Positions 1 through 7,389 of a stretch of 64,000 nt of DNA are shown in pieces. A program made the translations under genes and the position numbers. Source of the stretch: Streptomyces sp. Go-475 (GTDB taxonomy: Bacteria; Actinomycetota; Actinomycetes; Streptomycetales; Streptomycetaceae). Positions within the stretch are counted from its first letter, which is position 1. Every line of letters starts with the position of its first letter. A model generated the notes under the pieces. That model was not told where the DNA came from, made no database searches, and saw only the letters and a program-made list of their open reading frames with translations. Location: NCBI RefSeq assembly GCF_003330845.1, contig NZ_CP026121.1:8227501-8291500 (forward strand). The letters are read 5' to 3'.

Positions 1-183
1 CAGTCCGCGGAGCTGGTCCTGGTCAACGGCTCGGTCGGGGTCGTCAACGCGCCCGGGGGACGCGTGCAGTCGGTCATGGGCGTCACGATCGTCGACGGCC
101 GGATCACCGGGATGTACATCCTGGCCGACCCCGAGCGTCTGGAGCGCCTCGAGCGCGTGGAGGCGCCACCGGCTCATCGGTGA
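1..183 (+). CDS. C-terminal end of an ECF41-like sigma factor (partial)
   Basis: The reading frame is open from the first base and stops at 181-183. The last 60 residues contain the segments GVVNAPGGRVQSVMG, VDGRITGMYILADPERL and a charged tail. This alternation (product of a SnoaL-like barrel ending in a DPERL motif) is typical of the regulatory C-terminal domain of SigJ/ECF41-type sigma factors, where it tunes sigma activity. The sigma2 and sigma4 domains would lie upstream of the window, so the assignment rests only on this tail. Confidence 0.7.
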   Translation, partial: QSAELVLVNGSVGVVNAPGGRVQSVMGVTIVDGRITGMYILADPERLERLERVEAPPAHR

Positions 184-208
184 GTTGTCGTTCCGTATGC
201 TGAACGCC

Positions 209-1039
209 ATGCGAGATCACCACGCCGCGCGAGCGGAACTGCGCGGCGACTGTGCCCGGTGCTTCGGCCTCTGCTGCGTCGCCCTGCCGTTCACGGCCTC
301 GGCCGACTTCGCGGTCGACAAGGCCGCCGGCACACCCTGCCGCGACCTCCAGGACGACCACCGCTGCGGCATCCACGCCAAGCTGAGGCAGAAAGGTTTC
401 ACCGGCTGCACGGTCTACGACTGCTTCGGCGCCGGGCAGCGGGTCTCGCAGGTCACCTTCGGCGGGCAGGACTGGCGGACGGGGACGCCCGGCCACTCCC
501 GCCGCATGTTCGACGTGTTCCCGGTCGTCCGGCAGCTGCACGAGCTGCTCTGGTACCTCACCGAGGCGCTCGCCCTGCCGGCGGCCCGCCTCGTCCACGC
601 CGAGCTGCGCGAGGCCCTGGAGAAGACGGAGGGCCTGACCGGCGGGACCCCCGAGGAGCTCGCCGAACTGGATGTGGCCGCCCACCGCCAGGAGGTCAAC
701 GTCCTGCTGCTGAGGACCAGCGAGCTGGTCCGGGCCGGCATCAAGGGGCGCAAGAAGGACCGTCGGGGCGCGGACCTCATCGGCGCCCGCCTCAAGGGCG
801 CCGACCTGCGCGGCGCCAGCCTCCGCGGCGCCTACCTCATCGCCGCCGACCTCACCGGCGCGGACCTCAGGGACGCCGACTTCATCGGCGCCGACCTGCG
901 CGACGCGGACCTCACCGACGCCGACCTGACCGGGGCGTTCTTCCTCACCCAGCCGCAGCTCAACGCGGCGCGTGGCAGCGCCGGTACCCGGCTGCCGGAG
1001 TCAGTCACCCACCCCGGGCACTGGACAGCGCGGCTCTGA
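209..1039 (+). CDS. Cys-cluster plus pentapeptide-repeat protein
   Basis: A 276-aa protein with two parts. The N-terminal half has a cysteine cluster (CARCFGLCC, then single Cys in GTPC, HRCG, TGC and DCFG), resembling the metal-binding CxxC-CC pattern of YkgJ/UPF0153-type proteins. The C-terminal part, about residues 188-247, is a run of twelve five-residue repeats of A(D/N)L-x-x type (ADLIG, ADLRG, ADLTG and so on), which should fold as a right-handed quadrilateral beta-helix. In-frame starts exist at 185 (TTG), 197 and 209; 209 is chosen because the protein then begins just before the Cys cluster, but no ribosome site is decisive. The substrate or partner is unknown. Its last codons fall inside a degenerate tandem repeat. 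Confidence 0.8.
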   Translation: MRDHHAARAELRGDCARCFGLCCVALPFTASADFAVDKAAGTPCRDLQDDHRCGIHAKLRQKGFTGCTVYDCFGAGQRVSQVTFGGQDWRTGTPGHSRRMFDVFPVVRQLHELLWYLTEALALPAARLVHAELREALEKTEGLTGGTPEELAELDVAAHRQEVNVLLLRTSELVRAGIKGRKKDRRGADLIGARLKGADLRGASLRGAYLIAADLTGADLRDADFIGADLRDADLTDADLTGAFFLTQPQLNAARGSAGTRLPESVTHPGHWTARL

Positions 1040-1160
1040 GACCGGCCGGTTCCCGGGTCAGGCACTTGCCACGGGTTCTGGACGGCGTGCGGCTCTGAGG
1101 CTGATCGGTTCCCACCGTCAGGCATCCGCCCCGGGTACGGGACAGCGCGGCTCCGGGGCC
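1000..1160. repeat. Degenerate ~57-60 bp tandem repeat, three copies
   Basis: Copies begin at about 1000, 1057 and 1117. Each opens with GTCAG(G/T)CAC/T, runs through a CGGG core and ends with CTGGACRGCG..GCGGCTCTGAG or a variant. The array covers the 3' end of the pentapeptide gene, the short intergenic space and the 3' end of the convergent P450 gene, so it forms the C-terminal tails of both proteins. Confidence 0.75.
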
Positions 1161-2614
1161 GGTGCGGGCACCGGCGTCCGGTGTTCCGGGTGGAGGCGCA
1201 GCCCCTCCGGCATCAGCGTCAGTCGCTCCGTCACGCGCAGCCGGTAGGCCGGATCGGGCCGCAGCTCGTAGCGGCGCAGCAGCAGGCCGAGCACCAGCGT
1301 CGCCTCGTGCAGCGCGAACTGGCGCCCGATGCACGCCCGCGCCCCCGTCCCGAACGGCTTGAAGGTGTGCGGCGCCCGGGTCCGTACGACCCCCGCCTCG
1401 AAGCGGTCCGGGTCGAACCGCTCGGCGTCCGCGCCCCACACCTCGGGGTCCCGGTGCAGCATCGGCGTCAGCACCAGCGCCCACGCCCCGCGCCGCATCG
1501 GGTGCTCTCCGGCCAGCACGGTGTCCTCCCGGGCCTCCCGGGCGAAGGCGGGCGCGGTGGGCCACAGCCGCAGTGACTCGTCCAGCACCCGGCGCACGTA
1601 GCGCAGCCGGGCCACCTGCTCGTAGGCCGGCTCCGCCGTGTCTCCCCAGACGCGGTCCACCTCGGCGCGGGCCCGGGCCGCGACCTCGGGGTGGCGGGAG
1701 AGGTAGTGCAGGGCGAAGGACAGCGCGCCGGACGTCGTCTCGTGGCCGGCGACCAGGAAGGTGATGACCTGGCGGCGCACGTTCCGGTCCGCCAGCCGCT
1801 TCCCGGTCTCGGGGTGGGCCGTCTCCAGCATCCGGTCGAGCAGGTCCCCGTCCCCGCCGCCCCCGGCGCGCCGGGCCCGGACCAGCTCGTCGACCGTGCG
1901 GTTGAGGTAGGCGATGTCGGCCGCGTTGCGCCGGCTCGCGCTCCGCAGCAGCAGCGGGGCCAGCGGGAACGGCACGGTGTTGAGCCGCTGCGCGTAGGTC
2001 AGCGTGCCGACCATCGCGGTCACGAAGGGGTGCGGCCGGGAGCGTTCGAACGAGCCGAAGTCGTGCCCGAAACCGGTCCGCGCGATCGTCTCCAGCGTCA
2101 GCTTGGTCATGTCGCCCGGCACGTTCACCGCCCGGCCCGCCGCGGCCGCCCGGTCCCAGTGCTCCGTGAGCTGCCGCGCGACGGCCAGCATCATCGGGTG
2201 GTAACCCGCCATGGCCTCCCGGCTGAACCCGGGGGCGAGCACGTCGTGCGCCAGCTGCCAGTTCGGCTCGTGGTTGTACGCCGTGAACAGGCCGTCCCCG
2301 GCCACGGGGCGCAGATTGGCGATGCCGAGCCCCACGTGCTTGGCGAACCGCGACTCGTCCGCGAGGTCGGCCGCGTGCCGGGCACCCCAGACGAAGACGA
2401 ACTCCTTGCCGAAGGCCTTCCGCCGGAAGACCGGCCCGAGTCGCCGGGCGTACCGGAGCGAGTCCTGCAGCGGAGTGCGCCGGTTCACGCCCACCACGTC
2501 ACCGAGCAGCGGGATCCGGTGCGGCGGATGCGGAATGCGGTCCAGCTCCGGCCAGCCCAGCTCGGCACTCCGGAACCCCTTGGGCACCCCGTCCCGTGTC
2601 GGCGCCTGGGTCAT
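1118..2614 (-). CDS. Cytochrome P450, CYP102-like heme domain without reductase
   Basis: A 498-aa P450. The I-helix reads FLVAGHETTSGALSF, the K-helix carries ESLR (ExxR), and the heme loop is FKPFGTGARACIGRQFA with the cysteine ligand near residue 428. The sequence is close in style to the heme domain of the P450-reductase fusion at 9043, sharing the NEPNW-type stretch and the FKPFGTG.RACIGRQFALHEAT block. The reductase part is absent, so it needs separate electron-transfer partners. CYP102B or CYP147-like family membership is an inference, and fatty-acid hydroxylation is the likely chemistry. It is divergent from a TetR gene that probably controls it. The Pro-rich tail is encoded in the tandem repeat. 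Confidence 0.88.
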   Translation of the reverse strand: MTQAPTRDGVPKGFRSAELGWPELDRIPHPPHRIPLLGDVVGVNRRTPLQDSLRYARRLGPVFRRKAFGKEFVFVWGARHAADLADESRFAKHVGLGIANLRPVAGDGLFTAYNHEPNWQLAHDVLAPGFSREAMAGYHPMMLAVARQLTEHWDRAAAAGRAVNVPGDMTKLTLETIARTGFGHDFGSFERSRPHPFVTAMVGTLTYAQRLNTVPFPLAPLLLRSASRRNAADIAYLNRTVDELVRARRAGGGGDGDLLDRMLETAHPETGKRLADRNVRRQVITFLVAGHETTSGALSFALHYLSRHPEVAARARAEVDRVWGDTAEPAYEQVARLRYVRRVLDESLRLWPTAPAFAREAREDTVLAGEHPMRRGAWALVLTPMLHRDPEVWGADAERFDPDRFEAGVVRTRAPHTFKPFGTGARACIGRQFALHEATLVLGLLLRRYELRPDPAYRLRVTERLTLMPEGLRLHPEHRTPVPAPAPEPRCPVPGADA

Positions 2615-2671
2615 CGCGATCTCCCTTGATCCAGCGGCGGGTTCGCACGTGTCGCCCGTGTGTTGTACGTG

Positions 2672-2711
2672 GGTTCAATAGCGTGCTTCAGTCTGGTCCC
2701 GTTGTTGAACC
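2672..2711. promoter_or_regulatory. Inverted repeat in the P450/TetR divergent promoter region
   Basis: GGTTCAA (2672-2678) and TTGAACC (2705-2711) form a perfect 7-bp inverted repeat with a 26-bp spacer. It sits between the divergent P450 and TetR genes and is a candidate operator for the TetR protein. Function is inferred from position only. Confidence 0.35.
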
Positions 2712-2720
2712 GGCGTCAAG

Positions 2721-2732
2721 TAAAGTGCGGGC
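2721..2732 (+). promoter_or_regulatory. -10 element suggesting a leaderless tetR transcript
   Basis: TAAAGT at 2721-2726 ends six bases before the ATG at 2733. This is the spacing expected if transcription starts on the A of the start codon. No Shine-Dalgarno sequence precedes the ATG, which supports a leaderless message. A good -35 element is not visible. Confidence 0.35.
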
Positions 2733-3341
2733 ATGGCCGCGAACCAGGCCGGGCGCACCCGCCGCCGGCTCAGCACCGAGGAGCGCCGCGAGCAACTGCT
2801 GGCGGTCGGGGCGCGGCTGTTCTCCGAGAGTCCGTACGACGACGTGTGGATCGAGCAGGTCGCCGAGATCGCCGGGGTGTCGCGCGGGCTGCTGTACCAC
2901 TACTTCCCGACCAAGCGGGACTTCTTCGCGGCGGTCGTCGAGCGCGAGAGCGAGCGGATGCTGCGCATGACGGCGGCGGTTCCCGGCGTCCCGGTGCGCG
3001 AGCAGCTCGCGGACGGTCTCGACACGTTCCTGGGGTACGTCCGGGAGCACGCGCACGGCTACCGGGCCTTCCACCGCGCCGACGCGGCCGGGGACCAGGC
3101 GGTGCGCCGGGTGTACCAGCGGGCCCTGGCCGCGCAGGAGCGGCAGATCCTCGCGGCGCTGGCCGCCGACCCCGAGTTCGGTCCCGCCTTCGAGGAGCGG
3201 CCCGAGGTGCGGCTCGCCGTGCGCGGCTGGCTGGCGTTCACCACGGCCGTCTGCCTGGAGTGGCTGCGCGGCGCGGAGTTGGGCCGGGATCAGGTGCGCG
3301 AGCTGTGCGCGCGCGCCCTGCTGGGCGTTCTCACTCCCTGA
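2733..3341 (+). CDS. TetR/AcrR-family transcriptional regulator
   Basis: A 202-aa repressor-type protein. The N-terminal helix-turn-helix spans about residues 14-60, with the family pattern DVWIEQVAEIAGVSRGLLYHYFPTKRDFF. The C-terminal helical domain would bind a ligand. It starts 118 bp from, and divergent to, the heme-only P450, the usual arrangement for a local repressor responding to the P450 substrate or product. The ligand is not predictable from the sequence. Confidence 0.9.
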   Translation: MAANQAGRTRRRLSTEERREQLLAVGARLFSESPYDDVWIEQVAEIAGVSRGLLYHYFPTKRDFFAAVVERESERMLRMTAAVPGVPVREQLADGLDTFLGYVREHAHGYRAFHRADAAGDQAVRRVYQRALAAQERQILAALAADPEFGPAFEERPEVRLAVRGWLAFTTAVCLEWLRGAELGRDQVRELCARALLGVLTP

Positions 3342-3396
3342 AAGGTCTCGCAAAGATCACGTGAGGAGGTTGGCGCACACCCCGATCTTCGATAGG

Positions 3397-3415
3397 TTAG
3401 GTGAGGCTTACCTAA
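3397..3415 (+). promoter_or_regulatory. Iron box (DmdR/IdeR operator)
   Basis: The 19-bp sequence TTAGGTGAGGCTTACCTAA matches the Streptomyces iron-box consensus TTAGGTTAGGCTCACCTAA at 17 positions. It overlaps a plausible promoter (TTGGCG at 3370-3375, TAGGTT at 3394-3399, 18-bp spacer) and runs directly into the AAGGAGG ribosome site. Iron-loaded DmdR1 would therefore block expression of the following gene when iron is plentiful. Confidence 0.85.
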
Positions 3416-3426
3416 GGAGGTCTGGG

Positions 3427-4155
3427 ATGGGTGACGACAGCCACAGCTGGACGGCGGCCCCTGCCGCGGCGGAACGGGCGCGCTCGGTGCTCGCCGCCGC
3501 GTGGTCCTGCTCGGTGACCGCGGAGGGCACGCGGGAGGAGCTGGTCGGCGCGCACACGGTGGCCGAGGACGGCCGGGTGCTCGTGGACGTGCCCGAGGAC
3601 AGCGCCCTGCTCGCGACCGCGATCTGCGCGCCCCGGGGCGAGCCGTCCGCGGTGCTGGAGTTCGCCGACGTGGCGCCCGTCCCGCTCCGCAGCCGGATCC
3701 GCGCCCGGCTCTGGCTCGCGGGCTGGTTCGCCGTCGAGGAGGGCCGGCTCGCCTTCACGCCCACGCGCGTGGTGCTGCGGCAGCCGTCCGGCGCCGTCGT
3801 CGTGGACCTGGACGACTTCGCCGCCGCCGCGCCCGACCCGCTCACCACGGCCGAGGCCAGGCTGCTGACCCATCTCGCCGACTGCCACGCCGACGCGGTC
3901 GAGCGGCTCACCCGCCTGGTCGACTCCGACAGCCTGCACGGCGCGGTCCGGGTCCAGCCGCTCGCCGTCGACCGGCACGGCCTCACCCTGCGCATCGAAC
4001 GCGCCCGCGCCCACGGCGACGTACGCCTGGCGTTCCACCGGCCCGCCGACGACGTCGCGCAGCTCACCGAGCGCATGCACGTCCTGCTCGGCCAGGCGAG
4101 CGCCGCGTCCTGCCCCCGGGCGCTACAGCGGCAGCGCACAGACGGCGACCGGTGA
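3427..4155 (+). CDS. DUF2470 domain protein under iron control
   Basis: A 242-aa protein. The C-terminal half (TTAEARLLTHLADCHADAVERLTRL...DVRLAFHRPADD) fits the DUF2470 domain found alone and in HugZ-type heme-handling proteins. The N-terminal half looks like a degenerate split-barrel flavin/heme-binding fold. The start at 3427 is set by AAGGAGGT at 3414-3421; a GTG at 3361 is in frame but would place the iron box inside the coding region. The iron box makes a role in heme or iron use likely. Its last 33 bp overlap the convergent lactonase-like gene. Confidence 0.82.
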   Translation: MGDDSHSWTAAPAAAERARSVLAAAWSCSVTAEGTREELVGAHTVAEDGRVLVDVPEDSALLATAICAPRGEPSAVLEFADVAPVPLRSRIRARLWLAGWFAVEEGRLAFTPTRVVLRQPSGAVVVDLDDFAAAAPDPLTTAEARLLTHLADCHADAVERLTRLVDSDSLHGAVRVQPLAVDRHGLTLRIERARAHGDVRLAFHRPADDVAQLTERMHVLLGQASAASCPRALQRQRTDGDR

Positions 4156-5310
4156 GGAAAACGGTTCGCCGGCCCGTCGCAGGGCCCCGCTCGTCTCGTC
4201 CACGTGGAAGACGGTGACGGTCGAGGACTTCTGGTTCGCCGCGAACAGCAGCGTGCCCTCCGGCGAGAGGGCGATCTGGCGCGGGAAGTCCCCGTCCACC
4301 GGCACCGTGTCCAGCAGCTTGAGCCGGGCACCGTCCGCCTCGATCGCGTAGCGCGTGAGGCTGTTGTCGCCGCGGTTGGCGAGATAGGCGTACCGGCCGT
4401 TCGGGGTGACGAGGATCTGCGCCGGGTAGCTGGTGCCCGGACCCGTGCCCGTGGACTGCGCCTCGCCGACGCGCACGCGGCCGGAGGCGGGGTCGTACGA
4501 GCAGACCGCCACCGTGTTGTCGACCTCGTCGGCGAGGTAGGCGTACCGGCCGCCGGGGTGGAAGGTGAGGTGGCGCGGGCCGGCGCCGGGCCGGGTTCGC
4601 GCCCGAGTGACCTCGGTGAGCGTGCCGGCCTTCTCGTCGAGCCGGTACGTGTAGACGGTGTCGGTCCCCAGGTCGACGGCGAGGACGTGCCCCCCGTCGG
4701 GGCTCGTGATGATCTGGTGGGCGTGCGGGCCCTCCTGGCCGGGGCCGGGCGGCGGACTGGAGTGCGTGACGAGGTCGGTGCGCTCGCCGAGGGCCCCCGA
4801 GGCGTCGATCGGATGCACGGCCACGCTGCCCGAGCCGTAGTTGGCGCTGAACAGCCAGCGCCCGCCCGGATGCACCGACAGATGGCAGGGGGCCGCACCG
4901 CCGGTGCTCCGGCTGCCCAGGACCTTCCGGTCGGACAGCCGCACGGCGGTCACGGCGCCGTCCTCGCGCTCGTCCACCGCGTACAGCGTCCGGCGGTCCG
5001 GGTGGATCGCGAGGTACGACGGGTCGCCGACGCCGGTGAGCGTGCCCGTGCCGGTGATCCGGCCGGTCGCCGGGTCGTACTCGGCCAGCCCGATGCCCTT
5101 GCCGCCGCCCTCGGCCGACGTGTACGTGCCGAGGTAGAGGGGGCGCGGGCCGGAGGGGCGCCGGGCCTCGCCGGAGGGGTTCGTACTCGCCTCGGGCGCG
5201 GGGGAGGCGGCGGGTTCGGGCGCCTTGTCGCAGGCCGGCAGTGCCGCCGCGGCGGACCCTCCCGCCAGCACGCCGACGAATCGGCGCCTGCTCCAGCCGG
5301 TGCTGTCCAT
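4123..5310 (-). CDS. Tat-exported lipoprotein of the lactonase (YkgE/Pgl) beta-propeller family
   Basis: About 395 aa. The N-terminus has a twin-arginine signal (WSRRRFVGVLAGGSAAAALPAC) ending in a lipobox-like Cys, so the protein is probably exported folded and anchored by lipid. The rest consists of repeated blades with YLGTYTS, HPGGRW, HPGGRYAYL and TPNGRYAYLANRGDNS motifs, typical of the seven-bladed lactonase family that includes 6-phosphogluconolactonase-like enzymes. The start at 5310 has GAGGGG just upstream, whereas the longer form from 5367 would put 19 residues before the Tat motif. The extracellular location argues against a pentose-phosphate role; the real substrate is unknown. 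Confidence 0.85.
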   Translation of the reverse strand: MDSTGWSRRRFVGVLAGGSAAAALPACDKAPEPAASPAPEASTNPSGEARRPSGPRPLYLGTYTSAEGGGKGIGLAEYDPATGRITGTGTLTGVGDPSYLAIHPDRRTLYAVDEREDGAVTAVRLSDRKVLGSRSTGGAAPCHLSVHPGGRWLFSANYGSGSVAVHPIDASGALGERTDLVTHSSPPPGPGQEGPHAHQIITSPDGGHVLAVDLGTDTVYTYRLDEKAGTLTEVTRARTRPGAGPRHLTFHPGGRYAYLADEVDNTVAVCSYDPASGRVRVGEAQSTGTGPGTSYPAQILVTPNGRYAYLANRGDNSLTRYAIEADGARLKLLDTVPVDGDFPRQIALSPEGTLLFAANQKSSTVTVFHVDETSGALRRAGEPFSSPVAVCALPL

Positions 5311-5445
5311 GTCGCCCCTCAGCTCGTCACTCGTCCCCGTCGCGACAGCCACCTTGGCGTGGATCACCCGTCGGGTGCAACAAAGGCACTTGGCGTTGCG
5401 TCCGGCGCAACAGGACTCGGGGTCGACCGGGAGCCGTCCTCTCCC

Positions 5446-6744
5446 TCAGCGGGAACGCCCGCCGACCCCGGTCCGGTTCCGCCACAGCTGCTCCTGAACG
5501 CCCAGGCGCTCGCGCATCCGCGTCAGCCGCGGCATGCGCACGCGCTGCTCCCGCGACACCCGGTCCAGTTCCTCCAGCAGGCGACGCGTGCGGTGCTCGG
5601 TGTCGAGTTCGTCGAGGATCCGGTTCACCTCCGTCAGGACGGCGCCCGGAAGCTGCCAGTGCCCGGGGTCGCGCTCGGCTTCCTCGCGCAGCAGCAGGGC
5701 CAGCTTGTCGCGGGTGCCCGCCGCGGTGCGCAGTTCCGCGGCGAGACGTTCCTCCGCCGACTCGGCGCTGGCGCTGAGATGGGTGGTGACCAGCACCGCG
5801 AAACTCACCACGGCGTCGGCGATCTCGGACAGCAGCTGCTCGAGCGCCGCGCCCGTCTCGGCCTCGAACAGCGGCTCCGGCTCGCGTTCCTTCGCCAGGT
5901 CGGTGAGGGAACGGGCGAGCACCCGCAGGACGACCGTGCAGATCTCCAGCGTGTCCAGGCCGGTGCGCAGCACCACCCGGTGCAGCAGGCCCTCCCGGAC
6001 GCGCGGGTTGAGCCGCAGGCTGTCCTCGGCCTGTCTGAGGGCGGCGTCCACCTCGACGATGTCGTGGTCCAGGCGGCGCGCCTCGTGCAACTGCTCCGCC
6101 GCGCGGTCGACGGGCGTGCCGCGGGCGGCGGCCTCCTCGCCCAGGCGCAGCATCAGCTGCCGCAGCCGGCGGGCCAGGCCCTCGATCGACTCACCGGCCT
6201 CCTCCACCCACACCGGCGGAGGCAGCAGCAGATTGCAGCCGAGCCCGACGACCGCGCCGATCAGCGTCTCCAGGACCCGGGCCCAGGCGGTGTCCCCGAC
6301 GGTGGTGACCCCGAGGACGAGCATCGCGCTGATCGCGACCTCGGGGACGTACTCCTCCACCCGGACCAGCCGCCCCACGGCCAGCGCGGCCACGATCAGC
6401 AGGGCCAGGCTCCACCACGTGAGACCCACCAGCAGGCTGAACGCGATGGCGACGAGGACCCCGGCGACCACGGCGTTCACCCGCCGGAAGCCGTTGGTGA
6501 GCGTGGCGTACAGCGTCACCTGGACCACCAGCAGGGCCGTCAGGGGAGCGGTGAGGGGTGCCTTCTCGGGGCTCAGCCGCAGCGCGATGACGTAGGCGAT
6601 CGTCGCCGCGGTCGCGGACCGCAGCGTCTGGACGACCACGGGGTCACGGCGTTTCTCCAGGACCCGCGTCGCGTGCGCCGTCCACTCACGTACCTCTCGC
6701 ATCCTCGGGCTGTTCCCCTTCCCTGGCGCATCGAACGCACCCAT
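5446..6744 (-). CDS. FUSC-family membrane protein (aromatic acid exporter-like)
   Basis: A 432-aa protein whose first 160 residues hold five or six hydrophobic helices (VVVQTLRSATAATIAYVIAL, ALLVVQVTLYATL, VNAVVAGVLVAIAFSLLVG, SLALLIVAALAVGRL, LETLIGAVVGLGCNLLL). A long helical cytoplasmic domain follows. This is the half-transporter layout of the FUSC/ArAE group, thought to move aromatic or amphipathic compounds out of the cell. A paralogue with the same layout lies at 15078-16400. The first Met is used; an alternative Met 14 codons later has a purine-rich stretch upstream and cannot be excluded. A short hairpin (GTTGCG/CGCAAC, 5395-5411) lies 35 bp downstream. Confidence 0.85.
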   Translation of the reverse strand: MGAFDAPGKGNSPRMREVREWTAHATRVLEKRRDPVVVQTLRSATAATIAYVIALRLSPEKAPLTAPLTALLVVQVTLYATLTNGFRRVNAVVAGVLVAIAFSLLVGLTWWSLALLIVAALAVGRLVRVEEYVPEVAISAMLVLGVTTVGDTAWARVLETLIGAVVGLGCNLLLPPPVWVEEAGESIEGLARRLRQLMLRLGEEAAARGTPVDRAAEQLHEARRLDHDIVEVDAALRQAEDSLRLNPRVREGLLHRVVLRTGLDTLEICTVVLRVLARSLTDLAKEREPEPLFEAETGAALEQLLSEIADAVVSFAVLVTTHLSASAESAEERLAAELRTAAGTRDKLALLLREEAERDPGHWQLPGAVLTEVNRILDELDTEHRTRRLLEELDRVSREQRVRMPRLTRMRERLGVQEQLWRNRTGVGGRSR

Positions 6745-6804
6745 GATCGAACGTATCCACGGAGGACGCCAATGCCCAGGGGGAACGGGGGCGGCCGAGG
6801 GCGG

Positions 6805-7299
6805 TCAGGCGTACAGCTTGTCGAGGAACGCGGCCAGGTGGCCCGTGGTCCGGTCAATCTGCTCCCGCAGCGTGAGGCTCTCCTCGAACCGGGCGCCGGT
6901 CTCCGGCACCTTCTTCCCGCGCACGTACAGCGAGCAGGCGAGGTCGGTGCACATGTACACGCCGACCGAGTTCCCCTCGCGTCCGGCCGTCCCCGCCTTC
7001 CGCGCGGTCATCAGCGAGACCCCGCCCCGCGGGTGCGTCGTCAGGCACAGCGAGCACATGCTGCGGTGCAGGAACCCGCGCTGCGCGGCCTGGAACCGCA
7101 TCGCCACCCCGACGAGCCGCCCCCCGCGCTCGGTCACGAGATAACTCCGGTCGGGTGCTCCCGGATCCCGCCACCCGAGGAAGTCGAGATCGTCCCAGGG
7201 GCGCTCGGCGAGGTCCCGGGGCACGGCCAGGCGCTTGGCCTCTCCCTTGGAGCAGTTGACAAATGAGTTGCGGATGTCCTGCTCGGTGAGTGATCTCAT
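6805..7299 (-). CDS. FBP-domain (EF-G-binding/fusidic acid resistance-like) protein
   Basis: A 164-aa protein that matches the C-terminal treble-clef zinc-finger module of FusB-type elongation-factor-G-binding proteins. Visible features are the start RSLTEQDIRNSFVNCSKGEAKRL, CSLCLTTHP and the second Cys pair in MCTDLACSLYVRGKK, which together supply four zinc ligands. In FusB/FusC the module binds EF-G and frees it from the ribosome in the presence of fusidic acid; the actinobacterial versions are largely uncharacterised. Divergent from the DUF3626 gene across a perfect palindrome. Confidence 0.82.
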   Translation of the reverse strand: MRSLTEQDIRNSFVNCSKGEAKRLAVPRDLAERPWDDLDFLGWRDPGAPDRSYLVTERGGRLVGVAMRFQAAQRGFLHRSMCSLCLTTHPRGGVSLMTARKAGTAGREGNSVGVYMCTDLACSLYVRGKKVPETGARFEESLTLREQIDRTTGHLAAFLDKLYA

Positions 7300-7326
7300 G
7301 GGAGGGCTCCTGGTGGTCGTCGCCGT

Positions 7327-7345
7327 AACCTAGGGGTCCTAGGTT
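7327..7345. promoter_or_regulatory. 19-bp perfect palindrome between FBP and DUF3626 genes
   Basis: AACCTAGG-ggt-CCTAGGTT. Both strands carry TAGGTT inside the arms, which resembles a Streptomyces -10 hexamer. The site could be a shared operator or two overlapping -10 elements for the divergent genes. No regulator gene is adjacent. Confidence 0.5.
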
Positions 7346-7389
7346 TCTGTGTCCGGGCCAGGGTAGACATCGGCGGCGAGGGGGAGCCA

